From Platerodrilus igneus (lineage: Eukaryota; Arthropoda; Insecta; Coleoptera; Lycidae), in contig JARFIW010001480.1 of NCBI GenBank assembly GCA_036346225.1, positions 11,873,001-11,937,000 of the forward strand: DNA of 64,000 nt, in the 5' to 3' direction. The notes beneath the pieces are model-generated. The model was not told the DNA's origin, did no database searches, and saw only the letters and a list, made by a program, of their open reading frames with translations. Positions 11,216-22,728 of this stretch are shown here, one piece after another; the first letter of the stretch is position 1; each line of letters begins with the position of its first letter. The position numbers and the translations under genes were made by a program.

Positions 11216-11512
11216 TTGCATTTTTTGGCGTTACTGATTTTCTTATGCCTATGTTTTAGTATGCAGTTGTTCATTTTGAGAGCGTCACATGCTAACTTTG
11301 AGCTATCATCCAACCACGCATGGCGATTTCATGTCCTTTTGTTACAACCTCCCATAAAATTATTTTATGTAAAATTGAACCTAGACATGATTACAAATTT
11401 AGCAATAGTCAACTCGATCAAAATTCAAGAACCGTCTGAATTCTATAAAATGAGGTACATGATTTTATCGAAAATCTTTATTAGAAGTAGCACTACCCGA
11501 AAAGTAGGATAA
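11216..11512 (+). CDS. Short open frame, unrecognised, may be chance
   Basis: A 98-codon frame just after the SINE. The first 30 residues are strongly hydrophobic (MHFLALLIFLCLCFSMQLFIL) and could pass for a signal or anchor; the rest shows no motif. There is no partner copy in the window, and AT-rich DNA readily gives such frames. I would not call a gene without transcript evidence. Confidence 0.12.
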   Translation: MHFLALLIFLCLCFSMQLFILRASHANFELSSNHAWRFHVLLLQPPIKLFYVKLNLDMITNLAIVNSIKIQEPSEFYKMRYMILSKIFIRSSTTRKVG

Positions 11513-12535
11513 TGTTCAAAATAAACATGGATTTGTTGCTAGAAGGATAAAAGCCGTGTATGCTTTCATCAAATTTTAACAAAATAATGAATAACATGTG
11601 TTATTAAAAACACCCTTCAATATCATGCAACACCTTCGAAATATTGTAGGCACTAACAAGAGTATTAATTACGACTTCCTATTTTAATTAAAGATGGTAG
11701 TCCGTGATGCATGAACAAAAGACTGTCCCAATTTATCTAACTACCCCGCTTGATACAACATTTTCTAATTATCCATTCAAACTGGTTGTGCTATGTAACT
11801 TATACTTGGTTATGTAAAATAGGAAGTCTCCAAAAGACGAATGCAAAGAAATTGAAAATGTGTTGGAATATAATAATGTACAGGCTTATTAAAAGAGAGT
11901 TCTTATAATATGTCCTGCTAAAAACCACAAATCTTCTAAATCCGTCACTAACAACTCCACATATCAAATTATCGTATAGTTTTGAAATAATGTATAGATT
12001 TTCCAGCCTTTAATAATCTGCAGTATTCAGGTTTACCAAAATCAGAGCGTAAGTCGAAGCACGCCAAACATCGTTACCTTAATTATTCAAGAAACCATTT
12101 ATGTTTTGTCGGTATTAAATTCCACAAAACAGAGCTCGTGTGCTTATGAATGATTTACACGAATAGCAAAAGGACTCCAACATAAAACTAAAACTGCGGT
12201 GTTCAGCATTTGAATTAAACACAACTCAATCGAGTTTTATATGAAGAGTGTGTCAGATTTTTATTAACTAGTTTTTAATGTACAAAATGGCGTTTAATCG
12301 TTAATGCGGCCATTATGTAAAGACGATTAATGTCGAAGCACAGCTTGTCTGTAAACTTGTTTGTTTTTACAGAAAATAAGTATGTGAAATACATAATTTC
12401 CTCTTCTAAGCACAGTGAGTGGAACGTATGAGGTTTTATTAAATTACTTTATCGAAAAACTTTTGATTTAAATGATATAGCCAGCGATAATACGGCTATA
12501 ACAATCGTGCCATCTATTGCGGCTGCTTGTCTTAA
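11513..12535. other. AT-rich stretch, nothing recognised
   Basis: No gene, repeat or element end could be supported. Confidence 0.4.
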
Positions 12536-12752
12536 TCATAACTTCAAGGTTGATTTGACTGTAGCTCTGCATTGTTTCTTATCGGTAGCTAACTTTTTCA
12601 GTGCCCAGAAATTATCTTTACTTACACCTTTTTTAAACAGGCCTATGCACTTGAGCCATCGCTGTACTTTTTGATCTGCACCTATTACTGTCCTAACCAT
12701 TTTTTGAACATGGCTAAATGTATGACCAGCATTCTTCTTTTAATTACATTTG
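12536..12752 (-). CDS. Short open frame with protein-like composition, unrecognised
   Basis: A minus-strand frame of about 71 codons, open from 12752, with ATG at 12700 and stop at 12536. It reads like real protein rather than AT noise: AGHTFSHVQKMVRTVIGADQ, then RWLKCIGLFKKGVSKDNFWAL and a basic C-terminus ending STLKL. It is rich in Lys, Trp and Val and lacks the Leu/Ile/Tyr bias of spurious frames nearby. It may be the tail of a transposon protein. I do not recognise the family, and no upstream exon or second copy was found. Confidence 0.3.
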
Positions 12753-13019
12753 TAATCTTCTATGTTCTAGAATCATTTATAGTGCACCGTACCCTTTTCG
12801 AGGAGATATATAAGGCAGGTGTATTACAAAGTACATGATAAATATACTTTGGCGGAACTAACATCGGGCTGCGGAGTTTGCAAGTGACTGATCTCAAGAG
12901 GGAGAAAGTTGTGAATCCTCACATAGTTAATTTAGATATTAATAAGACAACAGGACAAAACACTGTTGTGCATACACACTTAAATAATTTAGATATTTAT
13001 AAAAAGTAGGTTAAAATAT

Positions 13020-13265
13020 TACTATCGCTGACGCTAAAAAGAATCACAGCAAAACTCATACCTGGAGCAAGAAAGCATCCCAGCAGTTTGTTGGAGTTCC
13101 ACCTGGCGTTCAGCAGAAAAAGCATCTGCCACTGTCAAACGAGTCATGTACAAAGTGATGTCTTCAACTTTGTAAATAGATAAACATCTGATCCACCAAA
13201 AGTTGCAATTAAAAGTTGTTTAATTTCATCAGAACATTCCAGTTTCCAGTTAGTTTCATCTTGTA
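13020..13265 (-). pseudogene. Protein-like remnant, possible exon, unrecognised
   Basis: Minus-strand translation gives DETNWKLECSDEIKQLLIA and then, after a one-base shift, KVEDITLYMTRLTVADAFSA followed by ERQVELQQTAGMLSCSR. The last codons are followed by CAGGTATGAG, a plausible splice donor. The composition is clearly protein-like, but the frameshift near 13180 suggests decay. No family is recognised. It could be a transposon ORF or a host exon pseudogene. Confidence 0.3.
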
Positions 13266-13751
13266 GAGATAAAACACATCTGGAGCTCAAGATAAATTCA
13301 AATCATAGATCGCAGGTAGCATCGTATAAGAAATAATTGTAGATAGTATCGGAGTAGAAATCTAGCGGAAAATTTTGAAATGTACATTCTTTGTAGTAAA
13401 ATTGCGAATAACACATTGCAGTATATATTTTTAAAATAAAAGTTTAGTGGTAGATATTTTGAGAGTACATATTTTAGAATAAAACGCATTTCCGAGGCAA
13501 AGGATTTGGCTTAACATTTCCGAAGCAAAATATTTGGAGTAGATATTTTGTGAGCAGATATTTTCAAAAGTGAAAGATTTGGATCCTGCAAAAACCAATT
13601 GTGTTACTAATTATAAAACACGTGGTTCGAATAAACATCAAAAGTTAATATATTTTTATCTGACCATCTATAATTGAAAAGACAGGTCCAAATAGGCAAA
13701 TTTTCATCTTACATGTAGGGTAAGATTCCTATAATATTATTTTTATTAGAA

Positions 13752-14758
13752 CCCTAATTGGCCAACCTACGTGTATCTAAAAGCAAAAGAACTTTATAAA
13801 TATATTCAAGTCTAATCATCCAGCAGATTTGACTGGTATGTATAAATTTCTGGGAACATAATAGCGGTACGTACTTTCATTACATTACCTTTGAACTAAA
13901 CGTGAACCAACGTAACAGTTTAAACCCTAGGAAATTGTTTGTAAATAATGAAATAAACGTGCATAAAATATGAAACCGATAGAAAACACAATTCTATCAC
14001 TTACAGGTTTTGATTCAAGGACAAGGTTCAACCAACCCTTTAGCTGCAAGACAAACTTGAATGTCAGCAATTCTTCGAATTCAACAGATGTTGAAAAAGG
14101 CATCCACTATCGCATCCCTTTCTCTAGCAAAGGTAATGTATTTAACTTCGCACTCACATTCGCATTCGACGGCTTTTTTCCCTAATAAATCTGCATTTAG
14201 TAAGTTAGCGTACTTCAAATTACTAAAAATTTGTCAGTACTCGGCACTAGTTGCTTGTCATCCAAGCTAAAAGTTTGTATGCCAAGATCGTAATGAATCC
14301 GCCCTAATTAAATTAATGAATTGTCTTTTCCATTTTGTGATGACGGTATTCATGAGCTCCATTAATTTAGGAAATACCCCAATGTTATTTTTTTACATGG
14401 TTTATACGATTCAAACTGAACTTGCGATTGAGGTCAAGGGTTTGTCGATGCATATGACTATTATGTACTTTAATGATTGCTATTTAATATTAACACCTGC
14501 GTCATTGTGTAGGCCCGATTCGTCTTAAATTTTATGACTGTTTATGGCTTCTGTCGAGTTGAACTATTTACTATAATTTTGGTTTTTTCAATACGTGAGA
14601 ATGTCTACGTTCGTAGGACGACCTGTCGTGGGAAATACGTTGGTGGTTTTCTAACTTGATATGTCTATTGTGAAGTTCCGGTTTTTAATTGCTGGTTGTA
14701 AAATTTGAACTAAGTTATTTACTAATCTGGTTCAAATTTAATATTATTTAATATTATA
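13752..14758 (+). repeat. 1 kb dispersed repeat, copy 2
   Basis: Inverted copy of 1830-2843. The frame that is open for 96 codons in copy 1 is here split into two overlapping frames (13970-14185 and 14061-14270) sharing QPFSCKTN, STDVEK and SHSHS segments, so one copy has an indel. The right boundary falls at the AATATTATTTAATATT stretch. Confidence 0.75.
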
Positions 14759-15535
14759 AGCGGTCACAGAATTAGGATTTCGCTTTGCGATATTCCAAAG
14801 TAATATATCGTCATCACCTGCACCATGGTTTTAGCTACACTCGTTCTTCTAACAAGCTAATAATAAATGCGAGTTTTAGCTTAGCTTCGCCAAGCACAAA
14901 CACGCATAGCGACACTACAGATACTTTGGTGTGCAAAAGTATAATATTGCTTCTGGAAGTTTCTTAACAATATATAGTGAGTCCATTGCTTTTGAACGAC
15001 AGCAGACTGAAGTGGAGCGCGATATACGTTGGCGTAGGTACTTGTACCCATGTAGCAGAGCTGAACGCACTATTATGACTAATTTGTGCATCAGAAGTCA
15101 ATAAAATCGCCGACGACAATGCACAGAGCTGCAAAATATCCCGACTGAAAATAATGTTTGATTTTTGAAATGTTTGTAGAAATATGAGGTCACGATCGAA
15201 AGTTGCATGCAATTTTGCGAGATCTACATAAGAAAAATTTTGATATTATATTTGCTAGTAGTTCAATTTTCGGTTTCTCTTACATGGCAACTCTCGCTCC
15301 AACTTATATGAAAATTATTATAACTTTTAATTTAACTTAACGAAAAACGCCTTTAATTCGAGAAGATTAATAGCGTTTCTAGTCAAAATAGTTGCATATC
15401 TGCACCAGAGAGTTAAAGATATACCTTTAACCGTATTCTATCAAAATGCTAAACCTCTCTATAACTTAAAATAAAGCAAAATTGCTTTTCTCTATTCCTG
15501 AACAGTGAATTGATCATACGTACTTTATTACCCTA
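14759..15535. other. Spacer, nothing recognised
   Basis: No supported gene or repeat. Confidence 0.35.
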
Positions 15536-15745
15536 GGCAAGCCGAAACTAATACTTTCCAATATATTCCGTTCCATACAAATAGGATTAGTTCCTGAGCA
15601 CTTCCATAAGAAACAAAATCGATCATTCTATTTGAAGTCAGTTCAAGCGTTTTCAGCTCACAGGTATTATGCAGAATCTGAAAGGGCTTTGCCCATAGTA
15701 TTAAGTTAGATTTAATTAAAAAGACGGAATGTTGGGAATGTAAAC
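15536..15745. repeat. Dispersed 200 bp repeat, copy 1
   Basis: Matches 29350-29555 in the same orientation, sharing ACCAATATATTC-, ATAGGATTAG-, GAGCACTTC- and AAACAAAATCGAT-like blocks. Family unknown; no terminal repeats seen. Confidence 0.6.
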
Positions 15746-16544
15746 TTTGCTGATAGGTAGTGTGCAAGTCTACACAAACACAAGTAGTTTGCTTAATTGA
15801 AATGGCAGTCTTTGAGTTCAGTGACAGTTTTTCTAATTCACAAATATCTAGAAGTAAAAATACCTACACACAAAGCGGTAAATGTTATAGATGCTGAGTA
15901 TGAAATTTGATGTCTTCCTATTTTCTACTGTAGAGTATCTCACTACTGTCAGATAATAAAGTTAATACACCTTATTTCAAAATGTTCTTGTTAAATAAGC
16001 AAGTAAATTATTTAAACATTTTTTCGGCGAAAAGTAAAAATTCAGTACACACAACAACTGTCGCATGCGCACTAAACATGAAAGTAAGCAAAATTGCGCA
16101 AACAAGGCGTACTGATAAAATATGACTAGTTTTCAGAGGCAGAGTAACAATATTTTCAGCTAATATCAAAAGCTTTAAAAGCAAAAACACAAGGAATGAG
16201 AATACACTTCTATAAAACTACCCTCTGACAAGGATCGTAATTGAGTTAAATCTTAAGCAATGCAAGTTCTCGGCTATTTTTCCACCAACATTTCTGCTAC
16301 CGTTCACGTTCCGAAGTAATGCGGAATTTCAGCGCAAGAATAAAACTGGCTTACGCAAAACTATCTTATTTAATAAGTAAAACGAACCCAATGCGCTTGT
16401 TATCGTTTGGGTGGGCGGCGTCTGAAAGCATGTAAGCTTGGCTTGATTATTTGTTTAATAATTACAAGCAAAAATAATTATAAGTTCATAAATACATGAA
16501 AATATACATGAAATAGTTAAAATTTGAATGGTTTTAACAGTTGA
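15746..16544. other. Spacer, nothing recognised
   Basis: No supported gene or repeat. Confidence 0.35.
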
Positions 16545-17070
16545 AGTAGTTCGAAAGTCTTTGGTAATATTCGGAACTCTTTGGAAGACTTCATGGTTGC
16601 TTGTGGAACCAAAACAAACTTAAACACTTATTGAACGAAGGTATATACAGTTAAAGGCGGTGTGGAAGTCTTCGGTAGTTTTCGGAGCTTCTTGGAAAAC
16701 TTCGGAATTTGCTTATGAGGCCCAGTGAGAACTTGAACAACGATAGTTAGAGGATATTTACAGTTTAAAGAGGTCCAGACGTCTTCGGCGGTCTTCAGAA
16801 ACCTTCCGAAGGCTTTGTGTTGTACTTGCGGGACAACTTTAAGTTACAAGGAATTATGATATAAAATTACAAACTACTAATTTACAATACATACAAGTAT
16901 AGAGGGTACTGAAGTCGTCGGTCGTCTTCGGTACTCTTCGGAAGGCTTCGGAATTTTTTCGCGCGGACCAGTAAGAACTTGAACAGCGAGAGTTAGAAAT
17001 TATTTACAGCATTAAGAGACCCAGACGTCTTCGGTGATCTTCAGTACAGTTCGAAAGGCGTCGTGGTAGT
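16545..17070. repeat. Degenerate tandem repeat, about 115 bp unit, five units
   Basis: Successive units open with a GTCTTCGG-rich block (near 16556, 16666, 16780, 16920 and 17030). Alternate units also share CAGTGAGAACTTGAACA and GTTAGAGGATATTTACAG. This is unusually GC-rich against its surroundings. No coding frame follows the period. Confidence 0.65.
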
Positions 17071-17395
17071 GGTGGCTTAAGCTTCGTCGAGTGCGTCGAC
17101 GTTGAACTCTACGGAATTGTCGTCCCAGTGGTAGAATTGACAGACGCAATCACAATAACGATTTGTCGGTAAAGTATGGAACAGATCATTAACGTCCATA
17201 CGTAGTTTGTTAACTATTATAATGACGTGCCCTAGGTACCACGGCGGATAGCGTCACCGTAGGGGAATACGCAGGCTATGGAGTGCACTGCGTGTCGAAG
17301 TGTAGCAGACTGTGGAGAGCGCTGCTTGCCAAAGGTTTTACGAGCTATTGGGAGCACTGCAAGGTGATTCCTTAGGCTATGGTGAGCACTAACGA
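17071..17395. repeat. GC-richer block with short repeated CTATGGAGTGCACTGC-like motif
   Basis: Between about 17270 and 17395 a motif resembling GGCTATGGAGTGCACTGC recurs three to four times at 35-45 bp spacing in diverged form. It follows the 115 bp tandem array directly and may be part of the same unknown element. Confidence 0.4.
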
Positions 17396-17609
17396 ATGTC
17401 TTTCGGAGAATTTGAAATTATATTTATACACTTCCATTTCCTATGCATCGTGTGTTGAAAAACGTTAATGATGTCTTTAACCAATGGAATTCAGTATTTT
17501 GATTTTGAAATGTAAAAGAATATCCAAATTTAGTTTGACTAATGAGTGTGTTGATTTTTGGGTACCACGCTTTCTTTAATCCAAAACGATGTAGAAGCAG
17601 TTTATTATG

Positions 17610-17914
17610 AAACATCCTGGCGTATTGACTTTCCAATACATCGTATTTATAATGTCAATGAATTAAGTTTCTCAACTGTTTCAAGCTAATTGTCAACAGC
17701 AAAAGGGCAAAATAATGTAGTTGAAGTCATGTCAGCCGAAAGAGGCCAGAATGCCACCATTGTTATGCAGTTCACTAAATTGTCTCGTGAAGATCCTTTA
17801 TTACTTATAATAGAAAGTCACAGTTCGCAAATTTCGTTTACCGGCACTAATTTTTGCCGAGACAACTGCATAATTCTAGTAAATCTTTCTCCACATGAGA
17901 CCCATAGATTATAG
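17610..17914 (+). pseudogene. pogo/Tigger-like transposase remnant (DDE_1)
   Basis: Plus-strand translation reads RIDFPIHRIYNVNELSFSTV, a stop near 17684, then VEVMSAERGQNATIVMQFTK, and directly after it DPLLLIIESHSSQISF and IILVNLSPHETHRL. These are the DDE_1 blocks of pogo-type transposases: NVDE (here NVNE, so the first catalytic Asp is lost), SAERGQN, and the LLDGHSSH / LPPHTSH region. The stretch normally between TVV and the second acidic block is deleted. Such enzymes cut and paste a transposon; this remnant is inactive. No terminal repeats were located. Confidence 0.7.
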
Positions 17915-18039
17915 CTTTCGCAGGTTTCCTACTTTGACTCTTCAAAACTTATAATCAAATGCGTGAGTTCGGATTAGAATCGTCCTACGGTACGACCTGT
18001 CTGTCATAGGAGGCGACCTAAGCAATCCACAACACGCGC

Positions 18040-18068
18040 GCACGCACGCACGTATGCAAGCACTCACG

Positions 18069-18102
<34 letters not shown>

Positions 18103-18130
18103 AACACACACAAACACACCCACACACATG
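18040..18130. repeat. CA/CG dinucleotide microsatellite
   Basis: Runs of CACACA with interspersed CG, densest at 18070-18102. The minus-strand Cys/Val frame across it is an artefact of the repeat. Confidence 0.9.
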
Positions 18131-18226
18131 CCCATACATAACTACACTCAGCTTCTGTTTTGTTGTCTTTTTGTGCTGTTTATAGATTTTTGATTTTGGT
18201 TTTATTTCTCCGTTCCATTTGGTCTC

Positions 18227-18272
18227 CTTACATTTGATTTTCCAATGCTCTATCCGAAGATACTACATTGCG
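18227..18272 (-). mobile_element. SINE 3'-end fragment
   Basis: Reverse complement of the SINE tail: TTACATTTGATTTTCCAATGC, then a diverged CTCTATCCGAAGATACTACATTG. Only about 46 bp remain. Confidence 0.65.
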
Positions 18273-18761
18273 TTCCTTTTGGTCCGTTTTCCTTTCTCTT
18301 TCCTTTGGCTGGTTTTTCTTACTGTTAGTCCTCATTCAGACTCGATTAATTTTTTCGATTCATTTCCTGTGGTATGTGATTTCTGGACTTTTTTCTCTTT
18401 TCTTTGGAAACTACGACTTAGTCGACTTTTCGACATACTTAACTATTATTTTTGTACTGCGCATATCCTTCGGAATATTTCGTTCTACACTAGTTGGTTT
18501 TCCTTTTTTTAACATGATTATTTCTTAAGGGTTTGTAAATAGATTGTCTTTCATCAGGTGTCCTTTTTTGTTCTGTGTGGCTCACCCAACTCTACGAAGT
18601 TTCTAGCTAGCACGGCATTACTTCTTTAGATTCCCTTAGTTTTTGTTGCGGTACTCGGTGCGAGTTTACCGTGCTTTTGTCTACAGTACTTTACTTTTCT
18701 CTTATTTGCACGGATTATCGTAACAGTGTGATTCCTTTCTCGTTAGCAAATCTGATATTTA
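18273..18761. other. T-rich spacer
   Basis: Strongly T-rich. The Phe/Leu-rich open frames here (18219-18528) reflect composition, not genes. Confidence 0.4.
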
Positions 18762-19243
18762 AGTAACGGACAAAAATCTTGGGAAAATATATGGCAGAGC
18801 TACAACTGTTAATAACGCTCTAAGTAGGTTTAAGAAATGCGAAATTGAGTCTTTCAATCCAGCGACATTTAACAATAATTCTTCTCTTGCAATAATCACC
18901 GAATGCACGGAGCTACAAGAGATTGCAACAAATTGTGCAAATATCTCTGCAAAGAATCTTGCAGCAAAAGAATTATTCAACACTGATAAGGATCAATTGC
19001 ATCTGCTATTAGCAACCTCCCTGTTAGGATGCTGTTAGAAGCAAAACAAACTGAAATGGCAAGAAAGTAGAAAGGAAAAACAGCAATATAGAAATAAATT
19101 ATAGAAGACCCAAAAATTCATACTAATACAGAGGTAGCAGGACTTAGCGGACATTTTCAGAAAGGAACAGACAATAAAGTGAATGAGGAATATTCATGTC
19201 CAGAATGGAATGAAAAATATGAAGATTCACCAAGTGAATGTTA
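18762..19243 (+). pseudogene. Protein-like open stretch without start, unrecognised
   Basis: The plus strand is open from about 18762 to 19038 and reads as ordinary hydrophilic protein (GRATTVNNALSRFKKCEIES, LQEIATNCANISAKNLAAKE). A second stretch in another frame (about 19107-19243) includes EVAGLSGHFQKGTDNKVNEEY and SCPEWNEKYEDSPSEC. There is no ATG for the first part, and the frames are out of register, so this looks like a decayed ORF. Family not recognised. Confidence 0.25.
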
Positions 19244-21424
19244 GATCCAGCGTGCAAATTGCATGTTTTATATAACTCGTTGCGTTACGCTAGCTATAAG
19301 TTATAAAAAAAATGAAAATTTAGTAAATTTGAATCATTGAACTAATTATATAGACGCAGTTTGTATGGCAGATTTCATAGATAATTAATCTTTATTAAGC
19401 ATGATATTTCAGAATTGTTTCTATATAGGTCACTCGGCTAATGAAGTATAAAATTATTTCTTTCAAATACATTGTAAACGTAATTATCCAAGTCGACGAC
19501 ATATTTTAAAACCGCAAATGTAAATAACCTTAAATGTTGCAAAACACTACGTATATATTGCCTATGAGAAAGATAATTAACAATAGACAGGTGTCGCACA
19601 ATAAATTTGTATATAAGCATTAAAATTAATACATAGTACTAACGGATGCTGACCGTAATTAATAAGATTTCTATAGAGGAATAAATGTGATGTAACAACT
19701 AAGCTTAAAAGTCGAAATGTAAATACACAAAATGTATGGGGGAGGGGCTAGAAGATGTCCCGCGCGCAGCCATGGTGTGGATTGAATTGCAGAAATGCAG
19801 TAAACCACTTGCACGCGTTTTGTAGATTTTTCTGTGACGCAGATCATGAATAAATAAGAAAGTTGGAGCTTACTGATTTAACCGTCCAGAAATGGGAATT
19901 TGTTATTGCTTTGAGTTAGTGACGTAGTTGGAATCCGAATCATTGATGTCCTAGGATTTACTTATTCAGAGAATGTTAACTGAACAGTTAGTACACAAGC
20001 TTCTATGTTTAAATTTATTAATTATGTACATGGAAAGTGAAATGATGAATGATTTGAATTTATGTTATAGGAAATTAATCAAAGTGAAAGTAACTGTTCT
20101 AATAAACTAATCAGCGACGCAATTGTGTAGATTTATTTTAAAATGAAAGAAATATTGATAAAATTTAGATTAGTTAATGCATGAAACTTTAATATCTTGA
20201 ATGTGCAACCAAATGATATAGAAAAAGTTGGTATTTAACTGCTTTCTTTGTTTGTTATTAATTGCATTTTCAGAAATTGAGATTTAGAATGTTATATAAA
20301 TTGATATAGGAAACGGAAAATTTAGAGTTATATTATTATTGATAGAGTGAGGTTAACAAATTACGTTTTTTAAGTATATTTGTATTTATACTGCAATTGT
20401 ATTACGCCAATAGAGATTAAGGGTAGGTTAAATTTTATTTGCATTTATTTACGATGTAGTATAAAAATTAGGTCATTGTAAAAGGATATCCGGAGCCCGG
20501 TATAGAGTTACATTTGATAGAGGTATTTTGTTCTGAAATTTTTTTAATTACGATAAAATTCGATGAATGTTTTACCGGAATTGTAGGAAAAGGTCAAGTA
20601 TAATGCGATAAATTTAGAAAACCTATGCAAAGAAGATCTATACAGAATAACCGTTTCCGCGGGGGAATAATATCTAAGGGAATTACTGAGACAGACAGTT
20701 TGGCGCCCCTTGATTATGACAAGAGACAAATCTTTCAGGGTAAGTGAATATTGTAACGAAATTTGTTTGTAGTTTAGCCATTTTACTATTTTTATTTAAA
20801 AAAATTTTTTTTTTGTATTATTTCTTCTATAAGAACACACTTCCGCACCTATGTAGTTATTTGAAACATCTTTAAATATTTGCAAGGACCTCGACTTTTC
20901 AGGACAAAACTAAATTTATAACTTAAGGTTTATTTTACACCTGATAGCATAAAGAATGCAGCAGTTATGAAAGATGCGGCAATTTTTTTTTACATCTAAT
21001 ATTTATCATAACCCAATAGGTTCGTCACCTTACCCAAGGGTCGGCGCAAGATGGTATAGAGTAGACTCCTTATTTTTTCTTATTTTTAAGAAACAGGATT
21101 TTGTATTTTAGACAGGAATTAGCATTTATTTTAAGCATATTAAATATCAAGTTCGTTCGCAAAATTGTTTAGTCTTTAAGGACATACGGATGCAGAGCTC
21201 TTTCCTTAAAATCGTCAACTTTCCCCGATCTCCCCTAATTAGCTTTTGACTAGTGGTTCCTTTTATATCTAATGTTAGGTCATTATAATTAAATCTATAC
21301 GTTTTTGTAAAAAATATGAAATAAAATGAATTAAAGCTACATATTTAAAAATCTTATGCAACTACTTCGATAAAAGGTGTGAGGTATATGATGCGGGCAC
21401 TATTGTTAAATGACGATTGAAGTG
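19244..21424. other. Long AT-rich spacer
   Basis: No supported gene, repeat or element end in 2.2 kb. Confidence 0.4.
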
Positions 21425-22418
21425 TTGCACCATCATTAAGTATTTAGTCCTGAGACTGGTTGGACGCGTACCACCATTGTTTTCCTATTCTGAGCTAACC
21501 TGGACATTGTCCTAAAGTTCCCACAGCCTACATCATTGACTATCCATGTGCAATAGTCTAATCTATGTCTACCTCTACAACTTTTTTTTGTTTCGCTGCT
21601 TTTAATATGTCCCGCACTATTCCCCTGTGCTTTAGAACGTGTCCTATTATCCTATCTTACTTATTTTTTACCGATTCCAAAATATTTCCTTGTTCTCCTA
21701 CCATTTAGAGTACCTATTTGTTCTTATCCTTGTCTGTTCAAGATATCTTCATCATACTTCTGTAGCACCACAGTTTAAAGAAGGCGTTCTCCTGTCCGTT
21801 TCTCGTACTGTCAACTTTTCACAGCCGTACGCTGCTGTGCTCCACACATACGCTTTCAGCAACTTTTTCCTTGTCTGTTTGTTCCGATGTTGCTTTTTCT
21901 TGTTAAATGCAACACGGCCTTGAGCTAATTTTTTTTTATATTTTTTGCACTTTCCCCTTCTAATATTTTTTTTAAATATACCCTATTTTACCGATATTCT
22001 ATGGTATGCGTAGGGGGTTAAGCAACGTGACGGCTACCAAAGTCCGACACAACTTAGACACTTGCCGAATTAATAGTTCTCCAACTGTTTCTTTCGCACA
22101 ATTAACATTTGTTAAGAATATTGCAAAACCAAGACCTATAGCTGCATATAATAATCATCAGGTTTAAATACAGTTTAGAGTAATATTTGTTTTATATCTT
22201 CTACACTTTTCCAATCTTTCGTTATTTGGCCTCCTAGGCAGCAGAAATCCCTAACCTCTTGTAAAGTCTCGTTCCTATTTGTATTCTAGTTTTCTATTTA
22301 TTTTCTCCTCCTCTACGTACCCGTACTTAAGTTTTATTTTTCACACCATATCTCTCTGGTAGTATTGTTTCATTTCATTAAGAGCTGCTTCTAACTCTTT
22401 CTTACTGTATGCTAATAT
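21425..22418 (-). pseudogene. LINE copy B, 3' half (after the active-site box) and 3' UTR
   Basis: On the minus strand this starts within the box region (LAYSKKELEAALNEMKQYYQ) and continues through the LINE C-terminal region (LLKAYVWSTAAYGCE). It ends with the family's 3' UTR, recognisable by CTGGTTGGACGCGTACC and CATCATTA on the plus strand, shared with copies at 57.6 and 58.3 kb. It joins in register with the block at 26076-26600: the upstream piece ends NDIVVLA and this one continues LAYSKKEL. A 10-bp repeat TATGCTAATA occurs at both broken ends (22409-22418, 26076-26085). Frames are heavily damaged. Confidence 0.75.
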
Positions 22419-22419
22419 C

Positions 22420-22714
22420 AGGCGGCTCCGTGGCGTAGTGGTATGTGTGTGACTACTACGCCCAAGGTCCCGGGTTCGAATCCCGACACGGTCCGCTTGA
22501 AAAATGTTAGGCGAGCATTTTTCACAAAAATACACCCTCGTTCGGATGAGAGGTAAAATGGAGGTCCCGTGTGTGAGTGTTGCCACGCACGTTAAAGATC
22601 CCTACCTTGCTTGGAACAGCAAGGGTTCGGCAACATTCTAAATTTTCCAAGTAAAAAACTCGCTTCCTGGCCAATGTAGTACCTTCGGGTGGAGCATTGG
22701 AAAATCACATGTAA
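22420..22714 (+). mobile_element. SINE, full length (best copy)
   Basis: A 295 bp SINE with a perfect 14-bp duplication TGTATGCTAATATC (22406-22419, 22715-22728). The head GGCGGCTCCGTGGCGTAGTGG holds an A-box-like motif and GGTTCGAATCC is a textbook B box, so an internal pol III promoter is expected. The body has GTGTTGCCACGCACGTTAAAGATCC and the tail is CCTTCGGGTGGAGCATTGG. No LINE-like 3' tail shared with the LINEs in this window was noticed, so the partner LINE is unknown. The tRNA head is part of the SINE, not a tRNA gene. Confidence 0.92.
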
Positions 22715-22728
22715 TGTATGCTAATATC

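Noticed and set aside
17942..18139. Minus-strand Cys/Val-rich frame
   Set aside because: Product of the CA/CG microsatellite.
18219..18528. Two overlapping hydrophobic plus-strand frames
   Set aside because: T-rich DNA gives Phe/Leu-rich frames by composition; the start overlaps a SINE scrap.
20690..20712. Primer-binding-site-like TTTGGCGCCCCTTG
   Set aside because: Looks like a retroviral-type primer site, but no LTR, gag or pol is attached on either side.
22420..22500. tRNA gene (A and B boxes present)
   Set aside because: It is the head of a SINE with target duplications and the arms do not fold into a full tRNA.
22341..22586. 81-codon minus-strand frame across SINE and LINE
   Set aside because: A chance fusion of antisense SINE sequence with the LINE segment SKKELEAALNEM; only the latter is meaningful.
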